A stretch of 61,102 nt of DNA from SZUA-592 sp041556555 (GTDB taxonomy: Bacteria > Pseudomonadota > Gammaproteobacteria > Eutrophobiales > Eutrophobiaceae): the NCBI GenBank assembly GCA_041556555.1, contig JBFFIE010000009.1, positions 1 to 61,102 on the forward strand, written 5' to 3'. The notes beneath the pieces were generated by a model. It searched no databases. It saw nothing but the letters and a program-made list of their open reading frames with translations, and was not told the origin of the DNA. Position 1 is the first letter of the stretch. Each line of letters starts with the position of its first letter. A program made the position numbers and the translations under genes. Shown here in pieces: positions 17,085-25,796 of this stretch.

Positions 17085-17662
17085 TCATCGTAAACTTCGT
17101 CAGGTCCAGCCCTGAAACTGTATTTCTCGCCCTGCTTGATAATATCTCCTGTATGCAGACGAAATTGTCCGACCTGCCGATCCGCATAAAAATATTTTAA
17201 TGTCTGACGTATGGTCGTGAACGCCAGGTCATTCCATGGGATCTCGTTCTCGGAATACAATGCGACATCCAGACTCTCCGTACCCGGTGAGTAGTCCAGG
17301 TCAAGTAAACATGATCGATACATCATATATACCTGATTGACATGAGGCAGATTAAAAACCGCGTAGAGTCCGAGAATCTCAACCCGTGCATTGGCCTCTT
17401 CCAGCGTCTCCCGCAGTGCACCTTCCATGCTGGTTTCATCCAGTTCCATATAACCAGCCGGTAGTGTCCAATAGCCCGAGCGCGGTTCGATGGCACGCTT
17501 GCAAAGCAATATCTTTCCCTTATGTTCCGGAATACAGCCAGCGACTATTTTTGGGTTCTGGTAATAAATAATATTGCAGGCGCTGCAGACATGCCGCAGT
17601 CGATTATCATCTTCCGGGAGTGCCAGTATGATTTCTGCACCGCATTCACTGCAATAATTCAT
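17051..17662 (-). CDS. NUDIX hydrolase with N-terminal zinc ribbon
   Basis: 203 residues. Residues 4-29 hold two CxxC pairs (YCSECG, VCSACN) forming a zinc ribbon as in NADH pyrophosphatase NudC. The Nudix box is GYMELDETSMEGALRETLEE, fitting GX5EX7REUXEE with alanine in place of the usual late glycine. It therefore hydrolyses a nucleoside diphosphate linked to another group; the exact substrate cannot be told. Small NudC-like bacterial proteins of this type are common. It overlaps the convergent gene at 16863 by 34 bases and lies 11 bases beyond tesA, probably in one operon. Confidence 0.88.
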   Translation of the reverse strand: MNYCSECGAEIILALPEDDNRLRHVCSACNIIYYQNPKIVAGCIPEHKGKILLCKRAIEPRSGYWTLPAGYMELDETSMEGALRETLEEANARVEILGLYAVFNLPHVNQVYMMYRSCLLDLDYSPGTESLDVALYSENEIPWNDLAFTTIRQTLKYFYADRQVGQFRLHTGDIIKQGEKYSFRAGPDEVYDDYSSSTITQRP

Positions 17663-17673
17663 CGAATCTCCCG

Positions 17674-18279
17674 CTATAAGAGTGGTTCCAGTCCATGCCA
17701 GACATTATCCAGCATCTGTTCTTGTGCATGTGCCTCAGGGTGAATGCCATCTGCCTGCATCAGTAAGTGATCACCGGCTATACCCTCAAGAATGAATTTT
17801 CCCTCCTTGATATCTTTCTCTTCTGCAAGGTCACTGTAAATAAGTGAGAACTTCTGATTATAGGCCTCACCATAATTAGGCGGCAGCTTCATGGGAATTA
17901 ACAGAACCCTTGAACCGGACTCCAGTAAGCGATCCAGAATATTGGAAAGGTTAGTCCTGATTTCCTCTGGTGAAAAACCCCTCAGGCCATCATTACCTCC
18001 GAGTTCCACGACAGTTACATCCGGTGTCAGTTGTGAAAGAATATTGTCGAGGCGAACCTTTACGCCCTGTGTTGTCTCACCACTGATACTTTTATTCACA
18101 ACCTGATAACTGTGTCCGGTTTTTTCGAGGCGGTCTTCAAGTAATGAAACCCATCCCTGTCTGAGTGAGATACCATAACCCGCACTCAGACTGTCACCAA
18201 GGATGAGCAAAGTTTTGTTACCCGCCAGAGCGGGCAAACAGAAAAGATATAAACAAACGAGAATTATTTTTTTCAACAT
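17674..18279 (-). CDS. tesA: Periplasmic acyl-CoA thioesterase I / lysophospholipase (TesA, SGNH family)
   Basis: 201 residues with signal peptide MLKKIILVCLYLFCLPALA. SGNH blocks: Ser in LILGDSLSAGYG, Gly in SISGETT, Asn in ELGGNDGL, and Asp-His in DGIHPEAHAQ. TesA cleaves acyl esters and thioesters in the periplasm. An AGAGG ribosome site precedes the ATG, inside the neighbouring ABC gene's coding sequence. The gene is divergent from the ybbA-ybbP-like pair, the same order as E. coli tesA/ybbAP, and the two start codons overlap in CATG. Confidence 0.93.
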   Translation of the reverse strand: MLKKIILVCLYLFCLPALAGNKTLLILGDSLSAGYGISLRQGWVSLLEDRLEKTGHSYQVVNKSISGETTQGVKVRLDNILSQLTPDVTVVELGGNDGLRGFSPEEIRTNLSNILDRLLESGSRVLLIPMKLPPNYGEAYNQKFSLIYSDLAEEKDIKEGKFILEGIAGDHLLMQADGIHPEAHAQEQMLDNVWHGLEPLL

Positions 18280-18970
18280 GAAAAATGCCTCTGACTATAT
18301 TGTGCAGGTGGAGCAATTATCAAAGCAAGTCTCCATCCCTGCTGGAAACCTGACCATATTAAAGAATATCAATCTTGGCATTCACAGGGGGGAAAGCGTT
18401 GCTATCGTTGGTGTATCAGGTTCAGGCAAATCCACATTGCTTGGACTGCTGGCCGGACTCGACGTTCCAAGCAGCGGCAGGATCAGTCTCGATAATATTG
18501 AACTGGGTCAACTGGATGAAGACGGCCGCGCCAGACTAAGGAATCGGAGGGTCGGTTTTGTCTTCCAGTCCTTCCAGCTTTTGCCCAGCCTGACCGCGTT
18601 GGAAAACGTCATGCTGCCGCTGGAACTGGCCGATGACATAAACCCCGAAAACTCGGCCAGACATTACCTGGAAGATGTGGGTCTGGGTGATCGGGTCAAT
18701 CATTATCCAAACCAGTTATCAGGTGGCGAACAGCAGCGCGTCGCCGTGGCGCGTGCCTTTGCCGGGAACCCCGCTATCCTGTTCGCGGACGAACCTACAG
18801 GAAATCTGGACGAAACTACAGCCGGTAAGATCATAGAATTGATTTTCAGACTGAATACAGAACATGGCACAACCTTGTTACTGGTAACTCATGATCATGA
18901 AATTGCCCGACGTTGTGATCGTCGGCTGACACTTGCCGGTGGAGAACTGATTGCAGATGAAACTGTATAA
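18278..18970 (+). CDS. ybbA: ABC transporter ATP-binding protein (YbbA/LolD family)
   Basis: About 230 residues. Walker A GVSGSGKSTLLG, Q-loop VFQSFQLLPSL, signature LSGGEQQRVAVARAF, Walker B AILFADEPTGNLD and the H-loop VTHDHE are all present. This is the LolD/MacB-like family that pairs with FtsX-type permeases for envelope mechanics or lipid handling rather than import. The ATG at 18278 is preferred because a longer reading back to 18203 runs deep into tesA. No ribosome site precedes it. It overlaps the permease gene downstream by 14 bases. Confidence 0.93.
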   Translation: MKNASDYIVQVEQLSKQVSIPAGNLTILKNINLGIHRGESVAIVGVSGSGKSTLLGLLAGLDVPSSGRISLDNIELGQLDEDGRARLRNRRVGFVFQSFQLLPSLTALENVMLPLELADDINPENSARHYLEDVGLGDRVNHYPNQLSGGEQQRVAVARAFAGNPAILFADEPTGNLDETTAGKIIELIFRLNTEHGTTLLLVTHDHEIARRCDRRLTLAGGELIADETV

Positions 18971-21443
18971 ACTATCTATCTCCGCTCTCATGCGTGACTG
19001 GCGTTCAGGTGAGTTGCACCTGGTCTTGCTGGCCGTGATCATATCAGTGAGTGCAGTCACAACCGTCAGTTTTTTCACGGATCGGGTGAAACGGGCGACA
19101 GAGTTGGAATCCAATACCCTGCTGGCTGCTGATTTGGTATTGGCCTCACCTTCGCCAATCAACAGCGCTTACGATTCCCTGGCTGAAAAGAACGGGCTGG
19201 ACGTTGCCAGGACAACCAGCTTTCGCAGCGTTGCCGTAGTAGGTGAACGTCTGGAATTGACGGAAGTAAAGGCCGTTGATCCGGCCTATCCATTATACGG
19301 TGAACTTCGCACGGCATCTGAACTGTTCGGCGAGGAAAAAGTCACCGACCAGATCCCTGCCAGTGGCGAAGCCTGGCTGGACAGCCGCCTGTTCCAGTTA
19401 CTGGCCATTGATATCGGTGACTCACTCAGTCTTGGGAGTCTGCAACTGAGAGTTACCCAGGTGTTGACACATGAGCCGGATCGCGGCGGTGACCTGTTTA
19501 ATATCGCACCACGGGTACTTATCAACCGTGTCGATCTGCCACGCTCCGGACTCTTGTTGCCAGGCAGCCGCGCCAAATACAGGCTCCTGATCGGTGGATC
19601 CGAAGAGGCCATATCATCATTTCGGAGTGCGCTGGACGATATCGCCACTGATAATATCGAAATTCAGGGCATCCGTGACGCCCGTCCGGAACTCAAAACA
19701 GCCCTGAATCGTGCCGAGCAATTCCTAGGACTGGCGGTACTCAGCAGTATCGCCCTGGCCGGTCTTGCCATTGCCTTGTCAGCCCAGCGCTTCGCAAGCC
19801 GACATTTTGATCATTGTGCAATCATGCGCTGCCTGGGTATGCAGCGTGCTACAGTATTCAGGTTTTATCTCTACCAGTTGTTTACTATGGCACTACTGGG
19901 CAGCCTTCTTGGATGTTTCATTGGTTATGTCCTGCAATTCGGTCTGGCCGGCATGCTGTCCGGTTTGAGCCAGGTACCGTTACCACCACCCAGTGTTCTG
20001 CCGGTATTTCAGGGCCTGCTTGCAGGGGTCATTACCATACTCGGTTTTGCCTTGCCGCCATTGTTACGTCTCAACCGGGTTTCACCCCTGCGGGTATTAC
20101 GGCGAGACCTGACGCCCCTGCCCGTCAGTTTGAAAACTGCCTACCTGTTACCAGTAATGGCACTGGCTTTATTAAGTCCCTGGCAGACAGGTCAGTTTGC
20201 CCTGACGTTCTATACTCTGCTGGGAATCGCATTTGCCATGAGCTTGCTGGCACTGGGTGCACGGTTATTTCTTTATGTCTTGAATCACTTTCGGCCCCGT
20301 CTGGGTGTGGTCTATCGTTACGGGCTTGCCAATATTCAACGGCGGTCCCGCCAGAGCAGCTCCCAGATTGTCGCCATTGGCCTGGGCATTACTGTCATGT
20401 TGTTACTTACATTGATCAGAACGGATTTGCTGGACAACTGGCAGAATCGTTTACCTGAAGGCACACCAAATTATTTCCTGATAAATATTCAGCCGGACGA
20501 TATTGATGCTGTCAGGCAGTTTGTAAAACTCAACCTGGAAAAAGATTCTATCTTTTACCCAATGATACGTGGACGTCTGGTCTCTATAAATGATCAGGAG
20601 ATAAAACCGGATGACTATGTTGAACCAAGGGCACAACGACTGGCTGCCCGTGAGTTCAACCTGTCCTGGACTGATACCCTGCCTGCTGACAATGAAATCA
20701 TTGCAGGTAAATGGTGGGCTAATAATAACGGTTCTAATGTCTTTTCAGTTGAAGAAGGTATCGCAGAAACATTGGACATACGGATGAATGATGTCCTTAC
20801 CTACCGGGTAGCGGGAAATGATATTTCCGGTAAGGTAGTTAACATACGCGCACTGGAGTGGGATTCATTTAATGTGAATTTTTTTGTGATCTCTAACCCT
20901 GTAACCCTGAAAGATGCACCGACTACATACATCACCAGCTTCTATCTACCAGGAAATAAACGACATTTGCTGGCCGACCTGGTGCGCTCTTTCCCCAGCA
21001 CCACAGTCATAGATGTCGATGCTATCCTGACCCAGGTCAGACGAATCATGTACCAGGTCATCGACACGATTGAATATGTCTTTGTATTCACCCTCTTATC
21101 CGGCATCGTCGTGTTATTGGCTGCACTAAAAGGAGTGCAGGATGAAAGGATACGGGAAACAGCCCTGCTATTTGCGCTCGGTGCGCGGCACCGACATATG
21201 AGAATGAGCCTGCTGGCAGAGTTTATCTATCTCGGAGTGATTGCCGGCATGCTGGCAGCCTTTGCAGCCAGCATTTCGGAATGGTTACTGGGCCAGTTTG
21301 TTTTGGATATGGACACGAGTTTTAACCTGGTTGTTTGGCTCATAGCTCCACTTCTCTGTGCCATAATTATTGCCATGACTGGTATGTTGTATACGCGCAG
21401 TGTTTTTGCAGCTCCACCACTGCTGACGCTCAGGCAGGAGTAA
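18957..21443 (+). CDS. ybbP: FtsX-family ABC permease (YbbP-like)
   Basis: About 828 residues. One membrane segment near the N terminus (around residues 20-40), a long periplasmic domain, a cluster of helices in the middle (LGLAVLSSIALAGLAIAL onward), a second periplasmic domain, and three C-terminal helices of an FtsX domain (VFTLLSGIVVLLAAL to the end). Two FtsX domains in one chain is the YbbP layout. Partner of the ATPase just upstream; in E. coli the pair is linked to tesA by position but its substrate is unsettled. ATG 18957 is preferred to the TTG at 18951. Confidence 0.92.
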   Translation: MKLYKLSISALMRDWRSGELHLVLLAVIISVSAVTTVSFFTDRVKRATELESNTLLAADLVLASPSPINSAYDSLAEKNGLDVARTTSFRSVAVVGERLELTEVKAVDPAYPLYGELRTASELFGEEKVTDQIPASGEAWLDSRLFQLLAIDIGDSLSLGSLQLRVTQVLTHEPDRGGDLFNIAPRVLINRVDLPRSGLLLPGSRAKYRLLIGGSEEAISSFRSALDDIATDNIEIQGIRDARPELKTALNRAEQFLGLAVLSSIALAGLAIALSAQRFASRHFDHCAIMRCLGMQRATVFRFYLYQLFTMALLGSLLGCFIGYVLQFGLAGMLSGLSQVPLPPPSVLPVFQGLLAGVITILGFALPPLLRLNRVSPLRVLRRDLTPLPVSLKTAYLLPVMALALLSPWQTGQFALTFYTLLGIAFAMSLLALGARLFLYVLNHFRPRLGVVYRYGLANIQRRSRQSSSQIVAIGLGITVMLLLTLIRTDLLDNWQNRLPEGTPNYFLINIQPDDIDAVRQFVKLNLEKDSIFYPMIRGRLVSINDQEIKPDDYVEPRAQRLAAREFNLSWTDTLPADNEIIAGKWWANNNGSNVFSVEEGIAETLDIRMNDVLTYRVAGNDISGKVVNIRALEWDSFNVNFFVISNPVTLKDAPTTYITSFYLPGNKRHLLADLVRSFPSTTVIDVDAILTQVRRIMYQVIDTIEYVFVFTLLSGIVVLLAALKGVQDERIRETALLFALGARHRHMRMSLLAEFIYLGVIAGMLAAFAASISEWLLGQFVLDMDTSFNLVVWLIAPLLCAIIIAMTGMLYTRSVFAAPPLLTLRQE

Positions 21444-21444
21444 G

Positions 21445-21747
21445 GTGGCTGAGGTTTATTTCAATGAATTCAGGATGCTCGTAATCGAGCAAATCCGGGC
21501 GATCGAGCAGAATCGGCCCGAAACCCACTCAACCGAATGGTTCCTGCTAAAGTACCTGAGAAGAATTGAGAAAAATTCCTTGCCTCCTGCCTCGCCAGGA
21601 CGGATGGAAAATTGCATGCGGGCGTTGATCAGGTTCTATGTGGACTGTATTGATGAGAACACTGAGGTCGGCGAACGCTGCAAAATGATCTACGAAGGTT
21701 ATCGAAAGACATTACGTGAAGCCCAGACAAAAAAGCAGGGCTATTAA
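21445..21747 (+). CDS. Hypothetical protein, 100 residues
   Basis: Not recognised. A soluble, charged, helical protein (YFNEFRMLVIEQIRAIEQN, WFLLKYLRRIEK, CMRALIRFYVDCIDEN). It begins with GTG one base after the permease stop, with the GGAG ribosome site inside the permease's last codons, so it is the third gene of the ybbA-ybbP operon. Two of its three cysteines lie in the central helix region. Confidence 0.7.
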   Translation: MAEVYFNEFRMLVIEQIRAIEQNRPETHSTEWFLLKYLRRIEKNSLPPASPGRMENCMRALIRFYVDCIDENTEVGERCKMIYEGYRKTLREAQTKKQGY

Positions 21748-21851
21748 AAATATTATCAAACTAATATCGCTAACCTGTCCGGAGATGTCCGAGAAAAAAG
21801 AATAAGGACTTGCAATATTACACTTACTAGCTTGCCGGTTGCCGAAACCCA

Positions 21852-22214
21852 TCATTCAAGACGGATATCCCCTGCTTCTGTCCAGGGCGGACTGACGATT
21901 GCCATAAACTGTATCTCGTCCTCTCCGGTATTTTCCAGCCATTGCACGGAACCTGCTGGTATCAACACCACATCACCCTGCTGCAAAACCTTTTCTTTAT
22001 CATTCATGTGCATAATGCCTGAACCGGATAGAATGAAATATACCTCGGACTGTTCAAGTCGATGTTTATAGCTACGCTTGCCCGTCTGAACACTTGCTAT
22101 TGCGATTGAATAGGGTAAATCGACCGGGTCATTAGCGGGGTGCAATAATTCCTGAATGTCACAACCATCATTAGCGCTGAATTTCTCGCAATCGGATAAA
22201 TTTTTTACAAACAC
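21852..22214 (-). CDS. Cupin domain protein
   Basis: 120 residues forming one cupin beta-barrel. Motif 1 region: KHRLEQSEVYFILSGSGIMH (residues about 50-69) with His and Glu ligands; motif 2: GDVVLIPAGSVQWLEN. The usual His of motif 2 is replaced by Gln (SVQW), so metal binding may be altered. Substrate unknown; many such small cupins bind sugars or act as isomerases. Divergent from the ferrochelatase gene. Confidence 0.85.
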   Translation of the reverse strand: MFVKNLSDCEKFSANDGCDIQELLHPANDPVDLPYSIAIASVQTGKRSYKHRLEQSEVYFILSGSGIMHMNDKEKVLQQGDVVLIPAGSVQWLENTGEDEIQFMAIVSPPWTEAGDIRLE

Positions 22215-22240
22215 GGCCTACTCCTATATAAAATGATTGC

Positions 22241-23365
22241 ATGAGCAAATATATTGGTAATCCTGACTATCAACATGATACCAGGCCCTGCCTGGGTGTC
22301 TTATTGACCAATCTTGGGACTCCGGATGCCCCGAACACTCGCGCCGTCCGTAAATATCTTGCTGAATTCCTGTCCGATCCCCGGGTAATAGAAGTACCAA
22401 GACCGTGATGGTGGTTGATTCTGCACGGGATCATTCTGCGTTTCAGGCCACGGAGTTCGGCACATGCCTACAGCCAGGTCTGGACTTCAGAAGGTTCGCC
22501 GCTGCTGTCCTGGGGCAATAAACAGGCCCGGGCCATACTTGATGAACTCGCCATGCGCCAGCCTGGACCAATCAAAATTGAACTGGCCATGCGTTACGGA
22601 AATCCCTCAATTCAGTCCGGGCTGGAAAAACTGCGCGATTGCGGTGCTGAACGGATTCTGATCTTTCCGCTTTATCCCCAGTATTCTTCCGCTACCACAG
22701 CGTCAACTTTCGATGCCGTTGCTGCTGTAATGAAAACCTGGCGCTGGATGCCGGAACTACGCATGGTGACCCACTACCATGATAACGTGAGGTATATTGA
22801 AGCAGTGGCGGAAAGTATCAGGACATACTGGCAAAAGCATGGTCAACCTGAAATCCTGCTGTTTTCGTTTCATGGCTTGCCCGAGGATTATTTCAGGGCT
22901 GGCGATCCTTATCATTGCGAATGCCACAAAACGGCACGGCTTGTGGCTGAAAATCTTGAATTAAATGATGACCAATGGCAGGTCTGCTTCCAGTCACGCT
23001 TCGGGCCGCGCGCCTGGCTCAAGCCCTATACCGATGAAACACTTGCAGAACTTGCCCGGAATGGCATCAAAAAGGTCAATGTCATCTGCCCGGGTTTTTC
23101 GGCAGATTGTCTGGAGACCCTGGAGGAGATAAACATACGCTATCGCGAAGTCTTTCTGGAAAACGGAGGCGAGCAATTTGAATATATTCCGGCTTTGAAT
23201 GATGAATCTCGTCATATCGAGGCATTGACTGACATTATTATTCAGCACTGTCAGGGTTGGCCTGAGGTTTCTTCTGACTGGAATCTCACCGATTACGAAT
23301 CAGCAATACAGACACGTCAAAACAGATTTAAACTACTGAAAAGTTCAAGTAGTAAGCAGAATTAA
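22241..23365 (+). pseudogene. hemH: Ferrochelatase gene with in-frame UGA at codon 56
   Basis: Reading from ATG 22241 gives a normal ferrochelatase N terminus (CLGVLLTNLGTPDAP, RKYLAEFLSDPRVIEVPRP) up to TGA at 22406-22408. The same frame then continues at once with WWLILHGIILRFRP and stays open to the stop at 23365. Family members have a leucine or other hydrophobic residue at the TGA position, before the conserved WW. The remainder is intact: SFHGLPEDYF with the catalytic His, CHKTARL, and CPGFSADCLETLEEI with the catalytic Glu. The enzyme would insert iron into protoporphyrin IX. One substitution can explain the stop. It may be a true loss, a sequencing error, or restart at TTG 22415. Confidence 0.9.
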
Positions 23366-23372
23366 TAATTAA

Positions 23373-23400
23373 ACAGGATTTGAATCCTGTAATCTAGTTT
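23373..23400. terminator. Possible bidirectional terminator between hemH and DUF427
   Basis: ACAGGATT (23373-23380) and AATCCTGT (23383-23390) form a hairpin; AT-rich sequence lies on the left and a T run soon after on the right. The stem is only moderately stable. Confidence 0.45.
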
Positions 23401-23681
23401 TCCATAACCTCAACACCATGCCTGAAGGCAATATAATTACGGATATATTCAGCTGCAGGTAGAGGATCCGGGTAATACCAGGCCGCATCTTTATTCAGTT
23501 TTCCATTGACCTCCAGATCGTAATAATTGGCCTGGCCTTTCCAGAGGCAAGTAGTATGGGAGTTACTTTTTCGAAAGTATTCGCCGTTGATTGATTCAGG
23601 CGGAAAATAATAATTACCTTCAAGTTTAATGCATGAACGGCTTTCAGCTAGTATTGCACCATTCCATTTTGCAATTGTCAT
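23394..23681 (-). CDS. DUF427 domain protein
   Basis: 95 residues starting MTIAKWNGAILAESRSCIKL; motifs NYYFPPESIN, THTTCLWKG-like SNSHTTCLWKGQANYYDL and AAWYYPDPLPAAEYIRNYIAF are the DUF427 signature. The family is a small beta fold of unknown function. The ATG at 23681 is preferred over a 27-residue extension that runs into the yjbQ gene. It is the last gene of a five-gene operon, two bases after yjbQ. Confidence 0.9.
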   Translation of the reverse strand: MTIAKWNGAILAESRSCIKLEGNYYFPPESINGEYFRKSNSHTTCLWKGQANYYDLEVNGKLNKDAAWYYPDPLPAAEYIRNYIAFRHGVEVMEN

Positions 23682-23683
23682 TG

Positions 23684-24100
23684 CTATTCTCCAAAAAATG
23701 TTAAAAAAATGTGGCGCTGATAATCCTGATAACGATGTTCGTATACATAAATACCCTGCCATGTACCAAGGGCAAGACGGGCATTGGTCACGGGAATGGT
23801 CAGACTCGCATCCGTCAGTATGGTCCTTATATGGGCAGGCATGTCATCTTCGCCTTCCGTATCATGACGGAAGGCGGGATCACCGTCAATTATCAATGAT
23901 GAAAAGAAAGTTTCAAGATCACTACGCACACCGGGATCAGCATTTTCACAAATAATCAGTGAGGCACTGGTATGACGGATAAAAACATTACAAAGGCCGT
24001 TACGAATTCCTGATTGCTCCAGTTGCTGCTCTACCATGGGCGTAATTTCATGAGTACTACGCCCTTTTGTGTTGATGTTAAGGCTTGTCTGGAAGATCAT
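23684..24100 (-). CDS. yjbQ: YjbQ family protein (secondary thiamine-phosphate synthase-like)
   Basis: 138 residues with the family core NVFIRHTSASLIICENADP (residues about 39-57), FRHDTEGEDDMPAHI, and the C-terminal LALGTWQGIYVYEHR. The conserved Arg-His-Thr-Ser and the later His and Asp residues cluster in the trimeric fold. YjbQ of E. coli shows weak thiamine-phosphate synthase activity, but its real role is uncertain. It overlaps the DUF1499 gene by ATGA and precedes DUF427 by two bases. Confidence 0.92.
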   Translation of the reverse strand: MIFQTSLNINTKGRSTHEITPMVEQQLEQSGIRNGLCNVFIRHTSASLIICENADPGVRSDLETFFSSLIIDGDPAFRHDTEGEDDMPAHIRTILTDASLTIPVTNARLALGTWQGIYVYEHRYQDYQRHIFLTFFGE

Positions 24101-24573
24101 AAACGCTGCTCCACAGCCCGGTAAAAGTCCAGAATATTCCGTGAATTCTTGCCAAGATCACCGCGTCCCAGGCGTGAAGATGATCGTACATAAACGGACT
24201 GATCATCATTATCACCAGGTCGTATTCGAACCAAAACATCGTCCCTGAAAGACCATAACGGCGTTCTGGCTATGGCATGTATTTCCCTGCTGTTCGCATC
24301 ATAACTCACCAGTTCCCAGTCAAGGGATTGAATCGCCTGACGACTCAGATCAAGCAGATATTCCGGATCCCCCGAATAGGAGCGAATTTCGAGTTCCGGC
24401 AACCTTGGTTCGGCCGCTGTTTCTGCCACATTGCTTGTGAGGTAGATCCTGAGCCTTTCCAGAACACCCGGTGTACTCAAGAGTGGTAATTGGTTCTGGT
24501 AAATTGCTATACCGCTCATGAGCAAAGCGCCTGTAACCAGGATCAAAAGCGTTACCAATATTTTAACTAACAT
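24097..24573 (-). CDS. Membrane-anchored DUF1499 protein
   Basis: About 158 residues from ATG 24573. Residues 3-27 are a hydrophobic anchor (VKILVTLLILVTGALLMSG). The remainder fits DUF1499, with DWELVSYDANSREIHAIART, FRDDVLVRIRP, VYVRSSSRLGRGDLGKNSR and FYRAV. Family function is unknown; many members lie near envelope or stress genes. The ATG at 24606 would overlap the end of the CULT gene and add polar residues before the anchor, so the inner start is preferred. Third gene of the operon. Confidence 0.88.
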   Translation of the reverse strand: MLVKILVTLLILVTGALLMSGIAIYQNQLPLLSTPGVLERLRIYLTSNVAETAAEPRLPELEIRSYSGDPEYLLDLSRQAIQSLDWELVSYDANSREIHAIARTPLWSFRDDVLVRIRPGDNDDQSVYVRSSSRLGRGDLGKNSRNILDFYRAVEQRL

Positions 24574-24583
24574 CAGTAAATCT

Positions 24584-24988
24584 TCACGACTGCATAAGTT
24601 TGTCAAGTATCAACGCAAAGAACTTCTGGCCATTTTGGAAAAACCAGCCCAGATGTTCATGGCAACCACTACACAGTGCAATCTGCCAACTGTAATTCCT
24701 GAACCAACTGTATTCAAATGTTGATTTTCCATCGCTAACGCAACCTTTCGCATTTTGAAAACAACCGAATGTGTAAATTATTCCTGCAGGGTTCATAAAA
24801 GTATGAATATGCTGTTCATTTATATTAATTGCGTCTGATTCAGATGTTATTAGCTGTTTGCACCTCCTGCAAATAAGCCATTTCTCTTCTTTCAATGACC
24901 GCCTTTCCTTTTCAAGAAGGTCGGTTTCTTCCTGGGTTCTGGTACTGACATCAAAATAGCAGAGAACCGTATCGCTCATATACACCAC
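24584..24988 (-). CDS. CULT-domain (cereblon-type ligand-binding) protein
   Basis: 134 residues whose core from about residue 38 is a CULT domain, the thalidomide-binding fold of cereblon. The three cage tryptophans are W95, W101 and W115; spacings of 6 and 14 equal those of human W380, W386 and W400. The zinc cysteines C40/C43 and C106/C109 also match (W101 to C106 is five, as W386 to C391). Visible motifs: CRRCKQLI, HTFMNPAGIIYTFGCF, EYSWFRNYSWQIALC, HEHLGW. Bacterial single-domain members such as MsCI4 of Magnetospirillum are of similar size and bind cyclic imides and uridine in vitro; the natural ligand is not settled. It lies in an operon between a TauE/SafE permease (7 bases) and DUF1499 (10 bases). 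Confidence 0.88.
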   Translation of the reverse strand: MVYMSDTVLCYFDVSTRTQEETDLLEKERRSLKEEKWLICRRCKQLITSESDAININEQHIHTFMNPAGIIYTFGCFQNAKGCVSDGKSTFEYSWFRNYSWQIALCSGCHEHLGWFFQNGQKFFALILDKLMQS

Positions 24989-24995
24989 ACTGAAA

Positions 24996-25796
24996 TTACA
25001 AAAGCATTCTTATACCGATACACGCCAGTAGAATTGCAAAAATTCTCCTAAGAACCACAATCGGAATGGCGTGAGCTACCCTAGCACCCAGAGGTGCGAA
25101 TACTATACTGGTGACAATTATAGTGCCTGCAGCAGGTAAGTAGACATAACCCAGACTGTTGTCTGGTAAAACCGAACTGTCCAGTCCTGCTAAAATGAAT
25201 GTTGCGGTTCCTGCAACAGCAATTGGAAATCCCAGTGCCGATGATGTGGCGACCGCATTCCGAATATTTACATTACACCAAAGCAAGAAAGGCACCGAGA
25301 GTGTCCCACCGCCGATCCCGAGTATGGTTGAAACTGAGCCTAGAACTGTGCCAGTCAGGCCGCTACCAGAGACACCGGGCAACTCTCTTTGTGGTGATGG
25401 CTTGAAACCAAACATGACCTGCATGGCGACCAGCAATTCAAATATCCCGAATGCAATTCGTAGTACGTTTGTCTCAAGCTGGTCAGCCAGCCAGGCACCG
25501 AGAACGCAGCCAATCACAATACCCGGTACGAGAAAATTTACAGTCTTCCAAAGTACCGCTCCCCGGCGATGGTGTGCCCAGGCTGAGGAAATAGAAGTAA
25601 AAATGATAGTTGCCAGCGAGGTCGCGAGTGCCATGTGCATTTGTACTTCAGGATGGAAGCCTTGCTGGATAAAAAGAAACAACAGGGCAGGGACAATCAC
25701 GATCCCTCCACCCAATCCCAGGAGCCCACCGATGAAACCTGCTATCGCACCGAGCAGGATATAGGAAATAAACATGAGGGCAGGCAGGGAAATCAT
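24996..25796 (-). CDS. TauE/SafE (TSUP) family permease
   Basis: 266 residues with about eight membrane segments and two internal repeats, each opening with a glycine-rich segment (GGLLGLGGGIVIVPALL and GIGGGTLSVPFLL). These are hallmarks of the TSUP family, which moves sulfite, sulfoacetate and related organosulfur anions; the exact substrate cannot be read. It is the first gene of the operon with CULT, DUF1499, YjbQ and DUF427. Upstream 163 bases carry the likely promoter, not resolved. Confidence 0.92.
   Translation of the reverse strand: MISLPALMFISYILLGAIAGFIGGLLGLGGGIVIVPALLFLFIQQGFHPEVQMHMALATSLATIIFTSISSAWAHHRRGAVLWKTVNFLVPGIVIGCVLGAWLADQLETNVLRIAFGIFELLVAMQVMFGFKPSPQRELPGVSGSGLTGTVLGSVSTILGIGGGTLSVPFLLWCNVNIRNAVATSSALGFPIAVAGTATFILAGLDSSVLPDNSLGYVYLPAAGTIIVTSIVFAPLGARVAHAIPIVVLRRIFAILLACIGIRMLL

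Noticed and set aside
22406..22408. UGA in hemH as a selenocysteine codon or general recoding
   Set aside because: The position is normally hydrophobic and not catalytic, no SECIS-like hairpin was recognised just after it, and UGA ends other genes here normally (for example lptM).
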